A stretch of DNA of 64,000 nucleotides from NCBI RefSeq assembly GCF_003751225.1, contig NZ_RJKE01000001.1, positions 3,410,001 to 3,474,000 of the forward strand. The letters run 5' to 3'. A program made the translations under genes and the position numbers. Under the pieces are notes generated by a model that searched no databases, was not told where the DNA came from, and saw only the letters and a list, made by a program, of their open reading frames with translations. Source of the stretch: Actinocorallia herbida. GTDB taxonomy: Bacteria > Actinomycetota > Actinomycetes > Streptosporangiales > Streptosporangiaceae. Below, in pieces: positions 43,729-52,670 of the stretch (the first letter of the stretch is position 1; each line of letters opens with the position of its first letter).

Positions 43729-44781
43729 ATGAACACCGACACGCTCCCCGCCGCCCGCTCCTTCACCCACTCCATGGTCGTCATCCACCGCGGCCTCCGC
43801 CGCGAGTCCCGCGTCCTGGCCGAGCTGGTCGGCGCCACCCGGCCCGGCGACGTCCGCCGCGCGGGCGCGATCGCCGCGCACCTCTCCGACTACCTGGTCG
43901 GCCTGCACAACCACCACCACGGCGAGGACGAGCTGATCTGGCCGACTCTGCTGTCCCGGGTGGACCTGGACGCCGACATCGTGCTGCGGATGGAGGCCCA
44001 GCACGCGAAGGTGGCCGCCACCATCGAACGGCTGCGCGGCCTCGTCGGGCCGTGGACGCGGTCGGCCGACGCCGCCGCCCGCGACGCCCTGGCCGCCGCG
44101 CTCGCCGAGCACCGCGCCGTCCTGGTCGAGCACCTGGACGACGAGGAGGCGCACCTGCTCCCGCTCGCCGAACGCCACCTCACCGAGGCCGAATGGAACG
44201 CCCAGGGCGACCACTTCGCCGAGCACACCCCCAAGACCAAGCTCCTGACGCTCCTCGGCGTCGTCCTGGAGGACGCGACCCCGCAGGAGCGCACGGAGAT
44301 CCTCGCCGGGCTGCCCGCGCCGGCCCGCGCGGTGTGGCGGCTCTACGGAGCGCGCCACCACGCCCGCCGGATGCGACGGCTCCGCGAGGACGTCCGGACG
44401 TCCCGCACCGGCACCGCGCTCGCCGCCCTCACCGGCGTCGGCATCACCTATGTCGGGCTCTCCTACCTCCTCGACCCGATGGGCACCGCGCCGGGCTTCG
44501 GCCTCCCGGCCTGGCCGGAAGGCGACGCCGCCGCCTGGCTGAACCTCAAGGGCGTGCGCGACCTCGCCACGGGCCTCACCGTCTTCGCGCTGCTGGCCGC
44601 GGGCCGGCGCGAGGCGCTCGGCTGGGTGATGCTCGCGTTCGCGACGATCCCGGCCGGGGACATGCTGACGATCTTCGCGCACCGCGGTTCGACGGCGACC
44701 GCGCTCGGTGTCCACGGCCTGACGTCGGCGGCGGTCCTCGCCTCGGGCCTGCTGCTCGTGCGCGCCGCCCGCCGCCGCTGA
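43729..44781 (+). CDS. hemerythrin HHE domain fused to DUF4267-like membrane domain
   Basis: A 350-aa two-part protein. Residues 10-160 are a hemerythrin-like four-helix bundle with likely di-iron ligands in FTHSMVVIH, LHNHHHGEDELIWP, EAQHAKV and HLDDEEAHLLPL. Residues about 220-345 form four hydrophobic helices resembling DUF4267 (GVGITYVGLSYLLDPMGTAPGFGLP, LKGVRDLATGLTV, ATIPAGDMLTIF). It probably is an O2, NO or redox sensor tethered to the membrane. It lies between two SARP-type genes, divergent from one and upstream of the other. A strong hairpin follows. Confidence 0.82.
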   Translation: MNTDTLPAARSFTHSMVVIHRGLRRESRVLAELVGATRPGDVRRAGAIAAHLSDYLVGLHNHHHGEDELIWPTLLSRVDLDADIVLRMEAQHAKVAATIERLRGLVGPWTRSADAAARDALAAALAEHRAVLVEHLDDEEAHLLPLAERHLTEAEWNAQGDHFAEHTPKTKLLTLLGVVLEDATPQERTEILAGLPAPARAVWRLYGARHHARRMRRLREDVRTSRTGTALAALTGVGITYVGLSYLLDPMGTAPGFGLPAWPEGDAAAWLNLKGVRDLATGLTVFALLAAGRREALGWVMLAFATIPAGDMLTIFAHRGSTATALGVHGLTSAAVLASGLLLVRAARRR

Positions 44782-44794
44782 CGGGGCCGGGGCC

Positions 44795-44825
44795 GGGCCT
44801 CCGGGGCCGACGGCCCCGGAGGCCC
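44795..44825 (+). terminator. perfect 14-bp hairpin after the hemerythrin fusion
   Basis: GGGCCTCCGGGGCC (44795-44808) and GGCCCCGGAGGCCC (44812-44825) pair around GAC. It starts 14 nt after the stop codon. The following GC-rich repeats extend the structure. Confidence 0.65.
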
Positions 44826-44886
44826 CGGAGGCCCGGCCGTGGCCTTCGAAGGAAGGCGAGGGCGGGGAGGAGGGGCCGGGGAGCCC

Positions 44887-44892
44887 TAGACT
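44887..44892 (+). promoter_or_regulatory. -10 box for a leaderless SARP transcript
   Basis: TAGACT ends 6 nt before the ATG at 44899; there is GGGG but no properly spaced ribosome site. The layout is that of a leaderless mRNA. Confidence 0.5.
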
Positions 44893-44898
44893 TGGGGC

Positions 44899-47800
44899 AT
44901 GCCGATCGACCTGTGCCTGCTCGACGGTGTGCGGTGGCGCGGGCAGCCGGTGGTCGGGGAGCGGGCCCAGGCCCTGCTCGCGGCCCTCGCGCTCGACGCG
45001 CGGGCGGTGAACGCGGACCGCCTCGTCGCCGAGGTGTGGGGCGTGGACGAACCGGCCAACCCGCTGAAGGCGCTCCAGGTGCTGGTGTCGCGAACCAGGG
45101 CGGTCGTGGGGGCGGAGACGCTGGTCACCGAGGGCGGCGGCTACCGGCTCGAGGTGCCTGCCGAGCGGATCGATGCCGGGCTGCTGCGCAAGCTCGCCGC
45201 GCGCACGCGGGCACTGCTCGCCGAGGATCCGGCCGGGGCGGTCGCGGTGGCGGAGGAGGCCCTCGCGGTGGGGGCCGGGACACTCGCGCCCGAAGGCGAG
45301 GGGCCCCTGGCCGAAGTACGCTCTCGCGCGGAAGACGATCTCGCCGGGGCCCGCGTCGTGCTCGCCCGCGCCCGGAGCCGCAGCGGCGATCATGAGGCCG
45401 CGCTGGTCCAGCTCGAAGCCGCGGCCCGGATCCACCCCGAGGACGAGGCGCTGCTCGCCGATCTGCTGCGCAGCGAGGCCGCGGTGCGCGGCCCGGGCGC
45501 GGCCCTCGAAAGATTCGAGGCGTACCGGGTGGGCCTGCGCGACAGGACGGGCGCCGACGCAGGGCCGGAGCTGCGCCGCGTCCACCAGGAGATCCTGGGC
45601 CTCGACAGCCCCGTGCGCGCGGGCGTCCGCTTCGACACGAACCCGCTGCTCGGCCGCGACGACGACCTCCGGCGGGTCCGGGCCCTGCTCGCGACGGCCC
45701 GGGTGGTGTCGATCCTCGGTCCGGGCGGGCTCGGCAAGACCCGCCTCTCCCACGTCGTCGCCCGTGCCGCCCCGCAGCCGGTCGTGCACTTCGTCGAACT
45801 GGTCGGGGTCACCGCGCCCGAGGACCTGCTCGGGGAGGTCGGCTCGGCCCTCGGCGTCCGCGACTCGGTGACCGGGCGCCGCGCCCTCACGCCGCAGCAG
45901 CGCGCCGACGTCCGCGCCCGGATCGCCGGGCAGCTCGACACGGTGCCGACCCTCCTGGTGCTCGACAACTGCGAGCATCTCGTCGAGGCGGTCGCCGATC
46001 TCGTCGCCCATCTCGTCGCGACCACGCGGGAGCTGCGCGTTCTCACCACCACCCGGGCGCCCCTGGCGATCGCCGCCGAACGCGTCTACCCGCTGCCGCA
46101 GCTCGGCACCGGCGACGCCGTCGCGCTGTTCCGCGACCGGGCGACCGCGGCGCGGCCCGGGGTCCGCCTCCTCGAACTCGATGTGCGCGCCGTCGTCGAC
46201 CGCCTGGACGGCCTGCCCCTCGCGATCGAACTCGCCGCCGCCAAGGTCAGGGTGATGGCGCCCACCGAGATCGCCCGCCGTCTGGACGACAGGTTCGCGC
46301 TGCTGCGCGGCGGCGACCGCAGCGCCCCCTCCCGGCACCAGACGCTCCTCGCGGTGATCGACTGGTCCTGGAGCCTGCTGGGCGAGCCGGAGCGCCGGGC
46401 GCTGCGCCGCCTGTCGGCCTTCCAGGACGGCTTCACCCTCGACGCCGCCGAAGAGGTCCTCGGCGACGACGCCCTGTCCGGCATCGCGGAACTCGTCGAC
46501 CAGTCCCTGCTGACGGTCGTGGAGACCGCCGAAGGCGTCCGGTACCGGATGCTGGAGACGGTCCGCGAGTTCGGCCGGATGCGCCTGGACGAGGCGGGGG
46601 AGGCCACCGGGGCACGCGCCGCGGTGCGGGCGTGGGCCGTCGGCTACGCCGCGCGGGAGAGCCTCAAGCTCTACTCGCCGAGCCAGTTCGAGGGGATGGA
46701 CCGCATCCGCGCCGAGGAGACGAACCTCTCCGACGTGCTGCGCGAGGCTCTCGCCGACCCCGACCCGGAGTCCGCCGTCGTCCTGCTGTCGGCGTTGGGC
46801 GGATTCTGGGGCATCCGCGGCGACCACGCGCGCACCATCGTGCTCGCCCCCGCCGTCGTGGCCGCCCTGACCGGCTGGACACCGCCCGACCGGCTCCTGG
46901 ACCGGACCCGGGTCTCCGTGGCCGTCGCCCTGTTCAACACGCTGGTGCTCTCCCTCGACACCGTCGAGACGCTGACGGGGATGCTCGCCGATCTCGGCAC
47001 CGAAGGCGCCGACCCGGCCGTCCGGGCTCTGGTGGTCTCGCTGCTGGCCTGGGTCGCCGCGCCGGAGGGGGTCGACGAGGAGCTCACGAGGGACCCCGAT
47101 CCGCTGATCCGCGCGATCACCCTGCACTGGGCGAGCCACGGCCTGGAGAACGCCGGCGACGTCCCCGGCGGGATCGAGGCGGGCGAGGCGGCCTTGGCCG
47201 TCGTCGGCGAGGAGGGCGGCCCGTGGCACCGCGCGTTGCTGCACACCCATCTCTTCGGGCTGTACGAGCACGTCGGCGACTGGGAGGCCGCCTCACGGCA
47301 CGCGGCCGCGGCCCTTCCGGTGCTGGAACGGCTCGGCGCGGTGGACGACCTCCTGCAGATCCGCGCGGTCCTCGCCGGGAAGGCCCTCAAGGCGGGCCGC
47401 CGCGATGAGGCCGTCCGGATGATCGACGAGCTGTCGGAACTCGCCCGCCACGGCCACCACGGCGAGGCCCTGACGGTCGCGACCGTCCGCGCGGAGCTGG
47501 CCTTCGCGGACGGCCGCAACGCCGAGGGTCTCCAGCTGTACCGGGAGGCCGCCGCGGCGCTCAAGAACATGCGGGTGCCCGGCGTGCGGACCGAGACGTT
47601 CCCGTGGATGATGCTCGGCGACGCAGTGGCGCTCTCGGCGTTCGCGCAGTACGGGGAGGGCGACGACGGAGCGGACATCTTCACCACGGTGCGGGCGCAG
47701 CTCCCGATGATGTTCACGCAGGAGGAGCTCCCGCGGGACATCCCGATGACCGGCATGGTGTTCGCCGGGCTGGGCATCTGGGGCCTGCTGAAGAAGGCGA

Positions 47801-48009
47801 TGTCCGCCGAGGACGCGATCCGGCTCCTCGTCCTCGCCGACCGCTTCGCCTACAACCGGTTCGCCTCGACGCTCCAGTGGCCGGTCCTGTCCGGGCACGC
47901 CGAGCGGATCGCCCCGGGCGTCCTGGCGCGGATCGAGGCCGAATACGGCGAACGGCGCGGCCTCGACCTGATGGACGAGGCGCGCGCCGTGCTGGAGCGG
48001 GTGCTCTGA
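44899..48009 (+). CDS. SARP-like regulator with NB-ARC ATPase and TPR-like tail
   Basis: A 1,036-aa regulator. The first 85 residues are an OmpR-type winged helix (GERAQALLAALALDARAVNADRLVAEVWG, NPLKALQVLVSRTRAVVG). A BTAD region spans to about 235. An NTPase of the AfsR/NB-ARC kind follows: Walker A GPGGLGKT near 275, Walker B TLLVLDNCEHLV near 355 and LDGLPLAIELAAA. The C-terminal half is helical repeats. It differs from the AfsR-like gene at 40474 in having the shorter family N-terminus and the NB-ARC type ATPase. It is convergent with the DrrB-type permease, only 1 nt between their ends, so neither gene has room for a separate terminator. Confidence 0.87.
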   Translation: MPIDLCLLDGVRWRGQPVVGERAQALLAALALDARAVNADRLVAEVWGVDEPANPLKALQVLVSRTRAVVGAETLVTEGGGYRLEVPAERIDAGLLRKLAARTRALLAEDPAGAVAVAEEALAVGAGTLAPEGEGPLAEVRSRAEDDLAGARVVLARARSRSGDHEAALVQLEAAARIHPEDEALLADLLRSEAAVRGPGAALERFEAYRVGLRDRTGADAGPELRRVHQEILGLDSPVRAGVRFDTNPLLGRDDDLRRVRALLATARVVSILGPGGLGKTRLSHVVARAAPQPVVHFVELVGVTAPEDLLGEVGSALGVRDSVTGRRALTPQQRADVRARIAGQLDTVPTLLVLDNCEHLVEAVADLVAHLVATTRELRVLTTTRAPLAIAAERVYPLPQLGTGDAVALFRDRATAARPGVRLLELDVRAVVDRLDGLPLAIELAAAKVRVMAPTEIARRLDDRFALLRGGDRSAPSRHQTLLAVIDWSWSLLGEPERRALRRLSAFQDGFTLDAAEEVLGDDALSGIAELVDQSLLTVVETAEGVRYRMLETVREFGRMRLDEAGEATGARAAVRAWAVGYAARESLKLYSPSQFEGMDRIRAEETNLSDVLREALADPDPESAVVLLSALGGFWGIRGDHARTIVLAPAVVAALTGWTPPDRLLDRTRVSVAVALFNTLVLSLDTVETLTGMLADLGTEGADPAVRALVVSLLAWVAAPEGVDEELTRDPDPLIRAITLHWASHGLENAGDVPGGIEAGEAALAVVGEEGGPWHRALLHTHLFGLYEHVGDWEAASRHAAAALPVLERLGAVDDLLQIRAVLAGKALKAGRRDEAVRMIDELSELARHGHHGEALTVATVRAELAFADGRNAEGLQLYREAAAALKNMRVPGVRTETFPWMMLGDAVALSAFAQYGEGDDGADIFTTVRAQLPMMFTQEELPRDIPMTGMVFAGLGIWGLLKKAMSAEDAIRLLVLADRFAYNRFASTLQWPVLSGHAERIAPGVLARIEAEYGERRGLDLMDEARAVLERVL

Positions 48010-48010
48010 G

Positions 48011-48853
48011 TCACATCTTGCGGGAGTAGGACCGGACCGCGAGCGGGGCGAAGATCGCGACGACCACGACGCAGCCGACGAGCGCCCAGCCGACCTGGGC
48101 CGTCACCCGGCCCTCGTTGAGCAGGTCGCGCACCGCGGAGACGACGTGCGAGACCGGGTTGACCTTGACGAACGCCTCAAGCCAGCCGGGGAGCGTGGAG
48201 GAGGGCACGAACGCGTTCGACAGGAACGTCAGCGGGAACAGGATCATCATCGAGATGCCCTGGACGCTCTGCGCCGTCCGGGCGATGGTGCCCAGCCAGG
48301 TGAAGATCCAGGCCATCGACCAGCCGGCCGCGACGGTCAGCAGGATGCCGCCGACGCAGCCGAGGACGCCGCCGCCGGGGCGGTAGCCGATGGCGATGCC
48401 GGTGGCGAGCGTCAGGATCGACGCGACGCCGTAGCGGATCAGGTCGGCGATCATCGGCCCGGCCAGCGGGGCGATCCGCGCGATGGGCAGGGACTTGAAG
48501 CGGTCGAAGACGCCCTTGTCCATGTCCTCGCGCAGCTGTACGCCCGTCGCCATGCAGGCGGTCAGCGACGTCTGGGCGAGGATGCCGGGGATCAGCACGG
48601 GCAGGTAGTCCGAGACGCTGCCGGAGACCGCGCCGCCGAAGATGAAGGCGAACATCGCGGTGAACAGCAGCGGCTGGATCAGGACGTCGGCGAACTGCTC
48701 GGGGTTGCGGCGCATCTTGATCGTGGCGCGCCACGCCATCGACAGGATCTGGGACCAGGTCTCCAGCGGCGAGTTGCGGCTCGTGGTCCGGGCGAGCACG
48801 GTCGCCGGGTCGATCCGAGGAACGGTGGGGGCGGGGGCGGTGGCCGTCGTCAT
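48011..48853 (-). CDS. ABC-2 type permease, DrrB-like
   Basis: A 280-aa inner-membrane permease of the daunorubicin-resistance type. Six helices follow a cytoplasmic N-terminus. IPGILAQTSLTACMATGVQLREDMDKGVFDRFKSLPIAR (about 88-126) is the family signature, and FPLTFLSNAFVPSSTLPGWLEAFVKVNPVSHVV is the conserved segment before the last helix. It overlaps the ATPase gene by 4 nt. Together they export a hydrophobic compound, often an antibiotic made by the strain. Confidence 0.92.
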   Translation of the reverse strand: MTTATAPAPTVPRIDPATVLARTTSRNSPLETWSQILSMAWRATIKMRRNPEQFADVLIQPLLFTAMFAFIFGGAVSGSVSDYLPVLIPGILAQTSLTACMATGVQLREDMDKGVFDRFKSLPIARIAPLAGPMIADLIRYGVASILTLATGIAIGYRPGGGVLGCVGGILLTVAAGWSMAWIFTWLGTIARTAQSVQGISMMILFPLTFLSNAFVPSSTLPGWLEAFVKVNPVSHVVSAVRDLLNEGRVTAQVGWALVGCVVVVAIFAPLAVRSYSRKM

Positions 48854-49821
48854 CGGGCCGTCTCCTTCTGGGTCTCGTCGTCGGCGCCGTGGCCGGTCAG
48901 CGCAAGGAAGACCTCGTCCAGCGTCGGCTTGGCGACGCTCACCGAGGAGATGGCCAGGCCCGCCTCACGCAGGCCGATGAGGACGTCCGCGGCCCGGTTC
49001 GGGTCGGGGAGCGACACGTTCATGCGGCCCGACTCGGGCGTCAGGACCGGCTCCTCGGCCAGCAGCCTGCGGACGACGGCCGCGGCGAGCGCGGTGTCGG
49101 CGCCTTCGGCGAGGCCGAGCTGGAGCGTCGAGTCGCCGACCTGGGTCTTGAGCGCGTCCGGGGTGTCCTCGGCGACCTTGCGGCCCCGGTCGATCACCGC
49201 GACGCGGTCGGCGAGCTGGTCGGCCTCGTCGAGGTACTGGGTGGTGAGCAGGATCGTGGAGCCGTCGTTGACGAGGTCGCGGATCGTGTCCCACATCTGG
49301 CCGCGGGTCCGCGGGTCGAGGCCGGTCGTCGGCTCGTCCAGGAAGATCAGCGGCGGGCGGGTGATGAGGCTCGACGCGAGGTCGAGCCGGCGGCGCATAC
49401 CGCCGCTGAATTTCTTCAGGGCGCGGTCGGCGGCTTCCTCAAGCCCGAAGCGTTCGAGCAGGTCGCCCGCGACGGCCTTGGCCCGGCCGCCGGACAGGCC
49501 CTGGAGCCGGCCGAACAGCCGCAGGTTCTCCAGCGCGGTCAGATCCTCGTCGACCGAGGCGTACTGGCCGGTGAGGCCGACGAGCTGCCGGACGCGGTGC
49601 GGCTCCTTGCGGACATCGACCCCGAAGATCTCCGCGTGCCCACCGTCGATCGGCAGCAGGGTGGCGAGCATCTTGAGCGTGGTGGTCTTCCCCGCCCCGT
49701 TGGGCCCGAGGACCCCGAAGATCTCCCCCTGCCGTACCTCGAGGTCCACCCCGTCCACGGCCCGGACGTCCCCGAACCGCTTGACCAGGCCCTCGGCCTT
49801 GACGGCACTGATTTCCGCCAC
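48850..49821 (-). CDS. ABC exporter ATPase, DrrA-like
   Basis: A 323-aa ATPase of the daunorubicin-resistance subfamily. Walker A GPNGAGKTTT (about 39-48), signature KFSGGMRRRLDLA, Walker B LIFLDEPTTGLDPRTR and the C-terminal domain typical of DrrA proteins (ADVLIGLREAGLAISSVSVAKPTLDEVFLALTG). It is the first gene of a two-gene leftward unit; the start overlaps nothing. The substrate is unknown. The neighbouring SARP regulator is a possible but unproven controller. Confidence 0.93.
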   Translation of the reverse strand: MAEISAVKAEGLVKRFGDVRAVDGVDLEVRQGEIFGVLGPNGAGKTTTLKMLATLLPIDGGHAEIFGVDVRKEPHRVRQLVGLTGQYASVDEDLTALENLRLFGRLQGLSGGRAKAVAGDLLERFGLEEAADRALKKFSGGMRRRLDLASSLITRPPLIFLDEPTTGLDPRTRGQMWDTIRDLVNDGSTILLTTQYLDEADQLADRVAVIDRGRKVAEDTPDALKTQVGDSTLQLGLAEGADTALAAAVVRRLLAEEPVLTPESGRMNVSLPDPNRAADVLIGLREAGLAISSVSVAKPTLDEVFLALTGHGADDETQKETAR

Positions 49822-49896
49822 AGCGCGCCCCCTTTCGCCGCCGGGCCCATCCCGACGTCTGAGGAGAGTCTGTACGGATCCGCCTTCACCCCGCTT

Positions 49897-51237
49897 TCAC
49901 CCCGGTTTCACCCCCACCTTGATGGTTTCACCGGACGCTTCGGGGGAGGGCGACGGCGGGCGTTCCGCCAGGACGGCACGGGCCCTGGCCGAGTCGAGTG
50001 CCCCGCTCCACTTGGCGATGACCAGGGCGGCGACGGCGTTGCCGGAGAAGTTCACCAGGGCGCGGCATTCGGACATGAACTTGTCGATACCGAAGATCAG
50101 CATGATCCCGGCGGCCGGCACCGTGCCGAGGGCGGAGAGGGTCGCGGTGAGGGCGAGGAAACCGGCGCCGGCGACGCCCGCCGCGCCCTTGGACGTCAGC
50201 AGCAGCACCGCGAGCAGCGCGATCTGGTCACCGAGGCCGAGCGGGGTGTCGGTGGCCTGGGCGATGTAGAGGGCGGCCAGGGACAGGTAGATCGCGGCGC
50301 CGTCGAGGTTGAAGCTGTAGCCGGTGGGGACCACGAGGCCCACGACCGCGCGGTCCGCGCCCAGGTCGGTCAGCTTGCGCATGAGGCCGGGCAGCGCGGG
50401 CTCGGACGTGGAGGTGCCGAGGACGAGGAGGTACTCCTCCTTGAGGTGGCGGATGAGCCGGAAGATGTTCAGCCGGACGTAGGCCGCGAGCACACCGCCC
50501 AGGACGACGACGACGAAGAGGATCGAGGTCGCGTAGAACAGCGCGACCAGCGAGCCGAGGCCGGCGAGGGCGGCGAGCCCGAACGCGCCGATCGCGTAGG
50601 CCATCGCGGCGAACGCGGCCACCGGGGCCGCCTTCATGACCAGGCCAAGGACCTGGAACACGACCTCGGTCAGCCGCCGCACCCCGTCGAGGAGGGGGGC
50701 GCCGACGGGCCCGACGGCCTGGAGGCCGACGCCGAAGAGCACGGCGAGGAAGATGACCTGGAGGACGTTCCCCTCGACGAACGCGCCGAAGAAGCTGTCG
50801 GGCACCAGCCCGGTGAGGAACTCCCACCACTTCCGGGACTCCCCGCCGGCGACGTACCGCTGCGCCGTCGCGCTCGTCGCGAGTGCCGCCGGGTCGGCGT
50901 GCACCCCCTCGCCCAGCCGGAGCACATTGCCCGCGACGAGCCCGGCGACCAGTGCGATGAGCGTCCCCACCTGGAAGTACGCGAGCGCCTTGACCCCCGT
51001 CAGGCCGACCTTCCTGAGGTCGGCGACCCCGGCGATCCCCCCGACGACCGTCAGGAACACCAGCGGCCCGATGAGCATCTTCATCGCCGCGACGAACGTC
51101 GTCCCGACCGGCTCCATGGCCCGTCCCGCCTCCGGCCACCGCCACCCCACGACCACCCCGGCCACGATCGCGACCAGCACCTGCACGTACAGCCGCCTGA
51201 ACCAGCACCCGCCCACCCCGGTGCCCCCGAACCCCAT
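49897..51237 (-). CDS. dicarboxylate/glutamate:cation symporter (DctA/GltP family)
   Basis: A 446-aa inner-membrane transporter of the DAACS family. Substrate/cation motifs are clear: the serine-rich hairpin LVLGTSTSEPALPGLM, the PTGYSFNLDGAAIYLS segment, and the second hairpin LLLTSKGAAGVAGAGF. The start at 51237 (MGFGGTG...) is chosen because the extension to 51429 has no protein character and contains a 9-bp tandem repeat. It imports C4-dicarboxylates or glutamate with protons or sodium. It is divergent from the deaminase gene. Confidence 0.92.
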   Translation of the reverse strand: MGFGGTGVGGCWFRRLYVQVLVAIVAGVVVGWRWPEAGRAMEPVGTTFVAAMKMLIGPLVFLTVVGGIAGVADLRKVGLTGVKALAYFQVGTLIALVAGLVAGNVLRLGEGVHADPAALATSATAQRYVAGGESRKWWEFLTGLVPDSFFGAFVEGNVLQVIFLAVLFGVGLQAVGPVGAPLLDGVRRLTEVVFQVLGLVMKAAPVAAFAAMAYAIGAFGLAALAGLGSLVALFYATSILFVVVVLGGVLAAYVRLNIFRLIRHLKEEYLLVLGTSTSEPALPGLMRKLTDLGADRAVVGLVVPTGYSFNLDGAAIYLSLAALYIAQATDTPLGLGDQIALLAVLLLTSKGAAGVAGAGFLALTATLSALGTVPAAGIMLIFGIDKFMSECRALVNFSGNAVAALVIAKWSGALDSARARAVLAERPPSPSPEASGETIKVGVKPG

Positions 51238-51344
51238 GGCCTGCCCCCTCCCGCACCCGGTCCCGCCACACACCGTGACCCACCCCGCACCTCCCGTCAA
51301 AGACCGACGCCGCCATCCCGAAGCGAGCAAGCGGTCGGTACCCT

Positions 51345-51377
51345 GCCGGGCACGCCGGGCACGCCGGGCACGCCGGG
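51345..51377. repeat. 9-bp tandem repeat, 3.7 copies
   Basis: GCCGGGCAC occurs three times in a row, then GCCGGG. It lies in the intergenic region between the symporter and deaminase starts (51238-51518), where copy number could vary by slippage. Confidence 0.7.
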
Positions 51378-51518
51378 CCGCGGCGGTCCCGGGTGCTCGC
51401 GGACGTGCCGGAAAGCACCCCTCGGCCACGGTTCGGCCGGCGGGAACTCGGGCAGGTCGATCGCGGGACCGGGGAGACCGAACCGGTTCTGCGGGAGCAG
51501 CGGGGAAAGGGATGTCCG

Positions 51519-52526
51519 GTGGACGAGTTCATCGTGGGGTTGCCGAAGTGCGAGCTGCATCTGCACATCGAGGGAACGCTGGAGCCGGAGCTGAAGCTCG
51601 CGCTGGCGGCGCGGAACAAGATCGAGCTGCCGTACGCGTCGGTGGAGGAGGCGCGGGCGGCGTACAGCTTCGACAGCCTGTCGTCGTTCCTCGTGGGCTA
51701 CTACGAGAGCATGCGGGTGCTCCAGCACGAGCCGGACTTCTATGACCTGGCCTTCTCGTACCTGGAGAAGGCGGCGTCGCAGAATGTGCGGTACGCAGAG
51801 ATCTTCTTCGATCCGCAGGCGCACACGTCGCGGGGGGTGTCCTTCGAGACCGTGATCCGCGGGCTGCGCAGGGCGGTTCTCGAGGCCGAGCGGACGTTGG
51901 ACGTGCGGGCGCAGCTCATCATGTGCGTCCTGCGGGACTTCAGCGCCGAGTACGCGATGGCGACGCTGCTGGAGTCGCTGCCGTACAAGGAGTGGATCGT
52001 CGGGGTCGGGCTGGACTCCGACGAGCGGGGGAACCCGCCGGTGAAGTTCGAGAAGGTCTTCGCGCGGGCCCGGCAGGAGGGGTATCTCCTGACGATGCAC
52101 TGCGACGTGGACCAGGAGAACTCCACCGAGCACATCCGGCAGTGCCTGGAGGTGATCGGCGTCGATCGGATCGACCACGGCGTCAACATCCTGGAGGATC
52201 CCGCCCTGGTCGCCGAGGTCAAACGGCGCGGACTCGGCCTGACGGTCTGCCCCGTCTCCAACCGGTTCGTCACCGACGGGTCCAAGTCCGCCGCGATCCG
52301 GCGGATGCTGGACGAGGGCCTGCGCGTCTCGGTCAACTCCGACGACCCGGCCTATTTCCTCGGCTACGTGGCGGAGAACCTCCAGCTCGTCCGCGACGAA
52401 CTCGACCTGTCCCACGCCGACCTCGTCCAGCTCGAACGCAACGCCTTCGAGTCCGCCTGGCTGCCCCGCCGCGGCAAGGACATCTTCCTGTCCGAACTCG
52501 ACGCCTACGCCCGCACCTTCACCTGA
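51519..52526 (+). CDS. adenosine/adenine deaminase family protein with altered active site
   Basis: A 335-aa TIM-barrel aminohydrolase, closest by eye to bacterial adenine deaminases: PKCELHLHIEGTLEPEL (metal His14 and His16), ASVEEARAAYSFDSLSSFL, NVRYAEIFFDPQAHT, HGVNI with His220, and SVNSDDPAYF with Asp275/Asp276. The usual HAGE motif, which supplies a metal His and the catalytic Glu, reads HCDVDQ here: His194 is kept, but Val197 stands at the Glu position. The GTG 51519 start follows GGGGAAAGG; the frame is open back to 51393. The change means a different substrate or mechanism, such as a distinct N6-purine or nucleoside subgroup. Deaminase activity is therefore not assured. Confidence 0.8.
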   Translation: MDEFIVGLPKCELHLHIEGTLEPELKLALAARNKIELPYASVEEARAAYSFDSLSSFLVGYYESMRVLQHEPDFYDLAFSYLEKAASQNVRYAEIFFDPQAHTSRGVSFETVIRGLRRAVLEAERTLDVRAQLIMCVLRDFSAEYAMATLLESLPYKEWIVGVGLDSDERGNPPVKFEKVFARARQEGYLLTMHCDVDQENSTEHIRQCLEVIGVDRIDHGVNILEDPALVAEVKRRGLGLTVCPVSNRFVTDGSKSAAIRRMLDEGLRVSVNSDDPAYFLGYVAENLQLVRDELDLSHADLVQLERNAFESAWLPRRGKDIFLSELDAYARTFT

Positions 52527-52670
52527 TCGGAGCCACCGGGCCGGCCGAGCGGGCGGACCCGGTGCCTGATGGTCCATCCCCGCCCGCGCCCATGTTCCGC
52601 GGCCTGGCCCGTTCGCGATCGCGGACGAACGGGTGGGCGGGGCGGTTCGCCCTGCCCGGAGGAGGGGTCC

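Noticed and set aside
40474-47271. An open minus-strand frame of 2,265 codons joining the AfsR-like gene with the opposite strand of two other genes.
   Set aside because: Only the part up to 43638 has family motifs. The rest is antisense to the hemerythrin fusion and the second SARP and reads as Arg/Gly/Pro-rich shadow.
40474-49821. The SARP and DrrAB genes as part of a biosynthetic gene cluster in this window.
   Set aside because: No synthase, synthetase, cyclase or tailoring gene is present between 39 and 52 kb.
51345-51377. Short tandem repeat considered as a CRISPR or integron signal.
   Set aside because: Nine-base units with no spacers; a simple slippage repeat.
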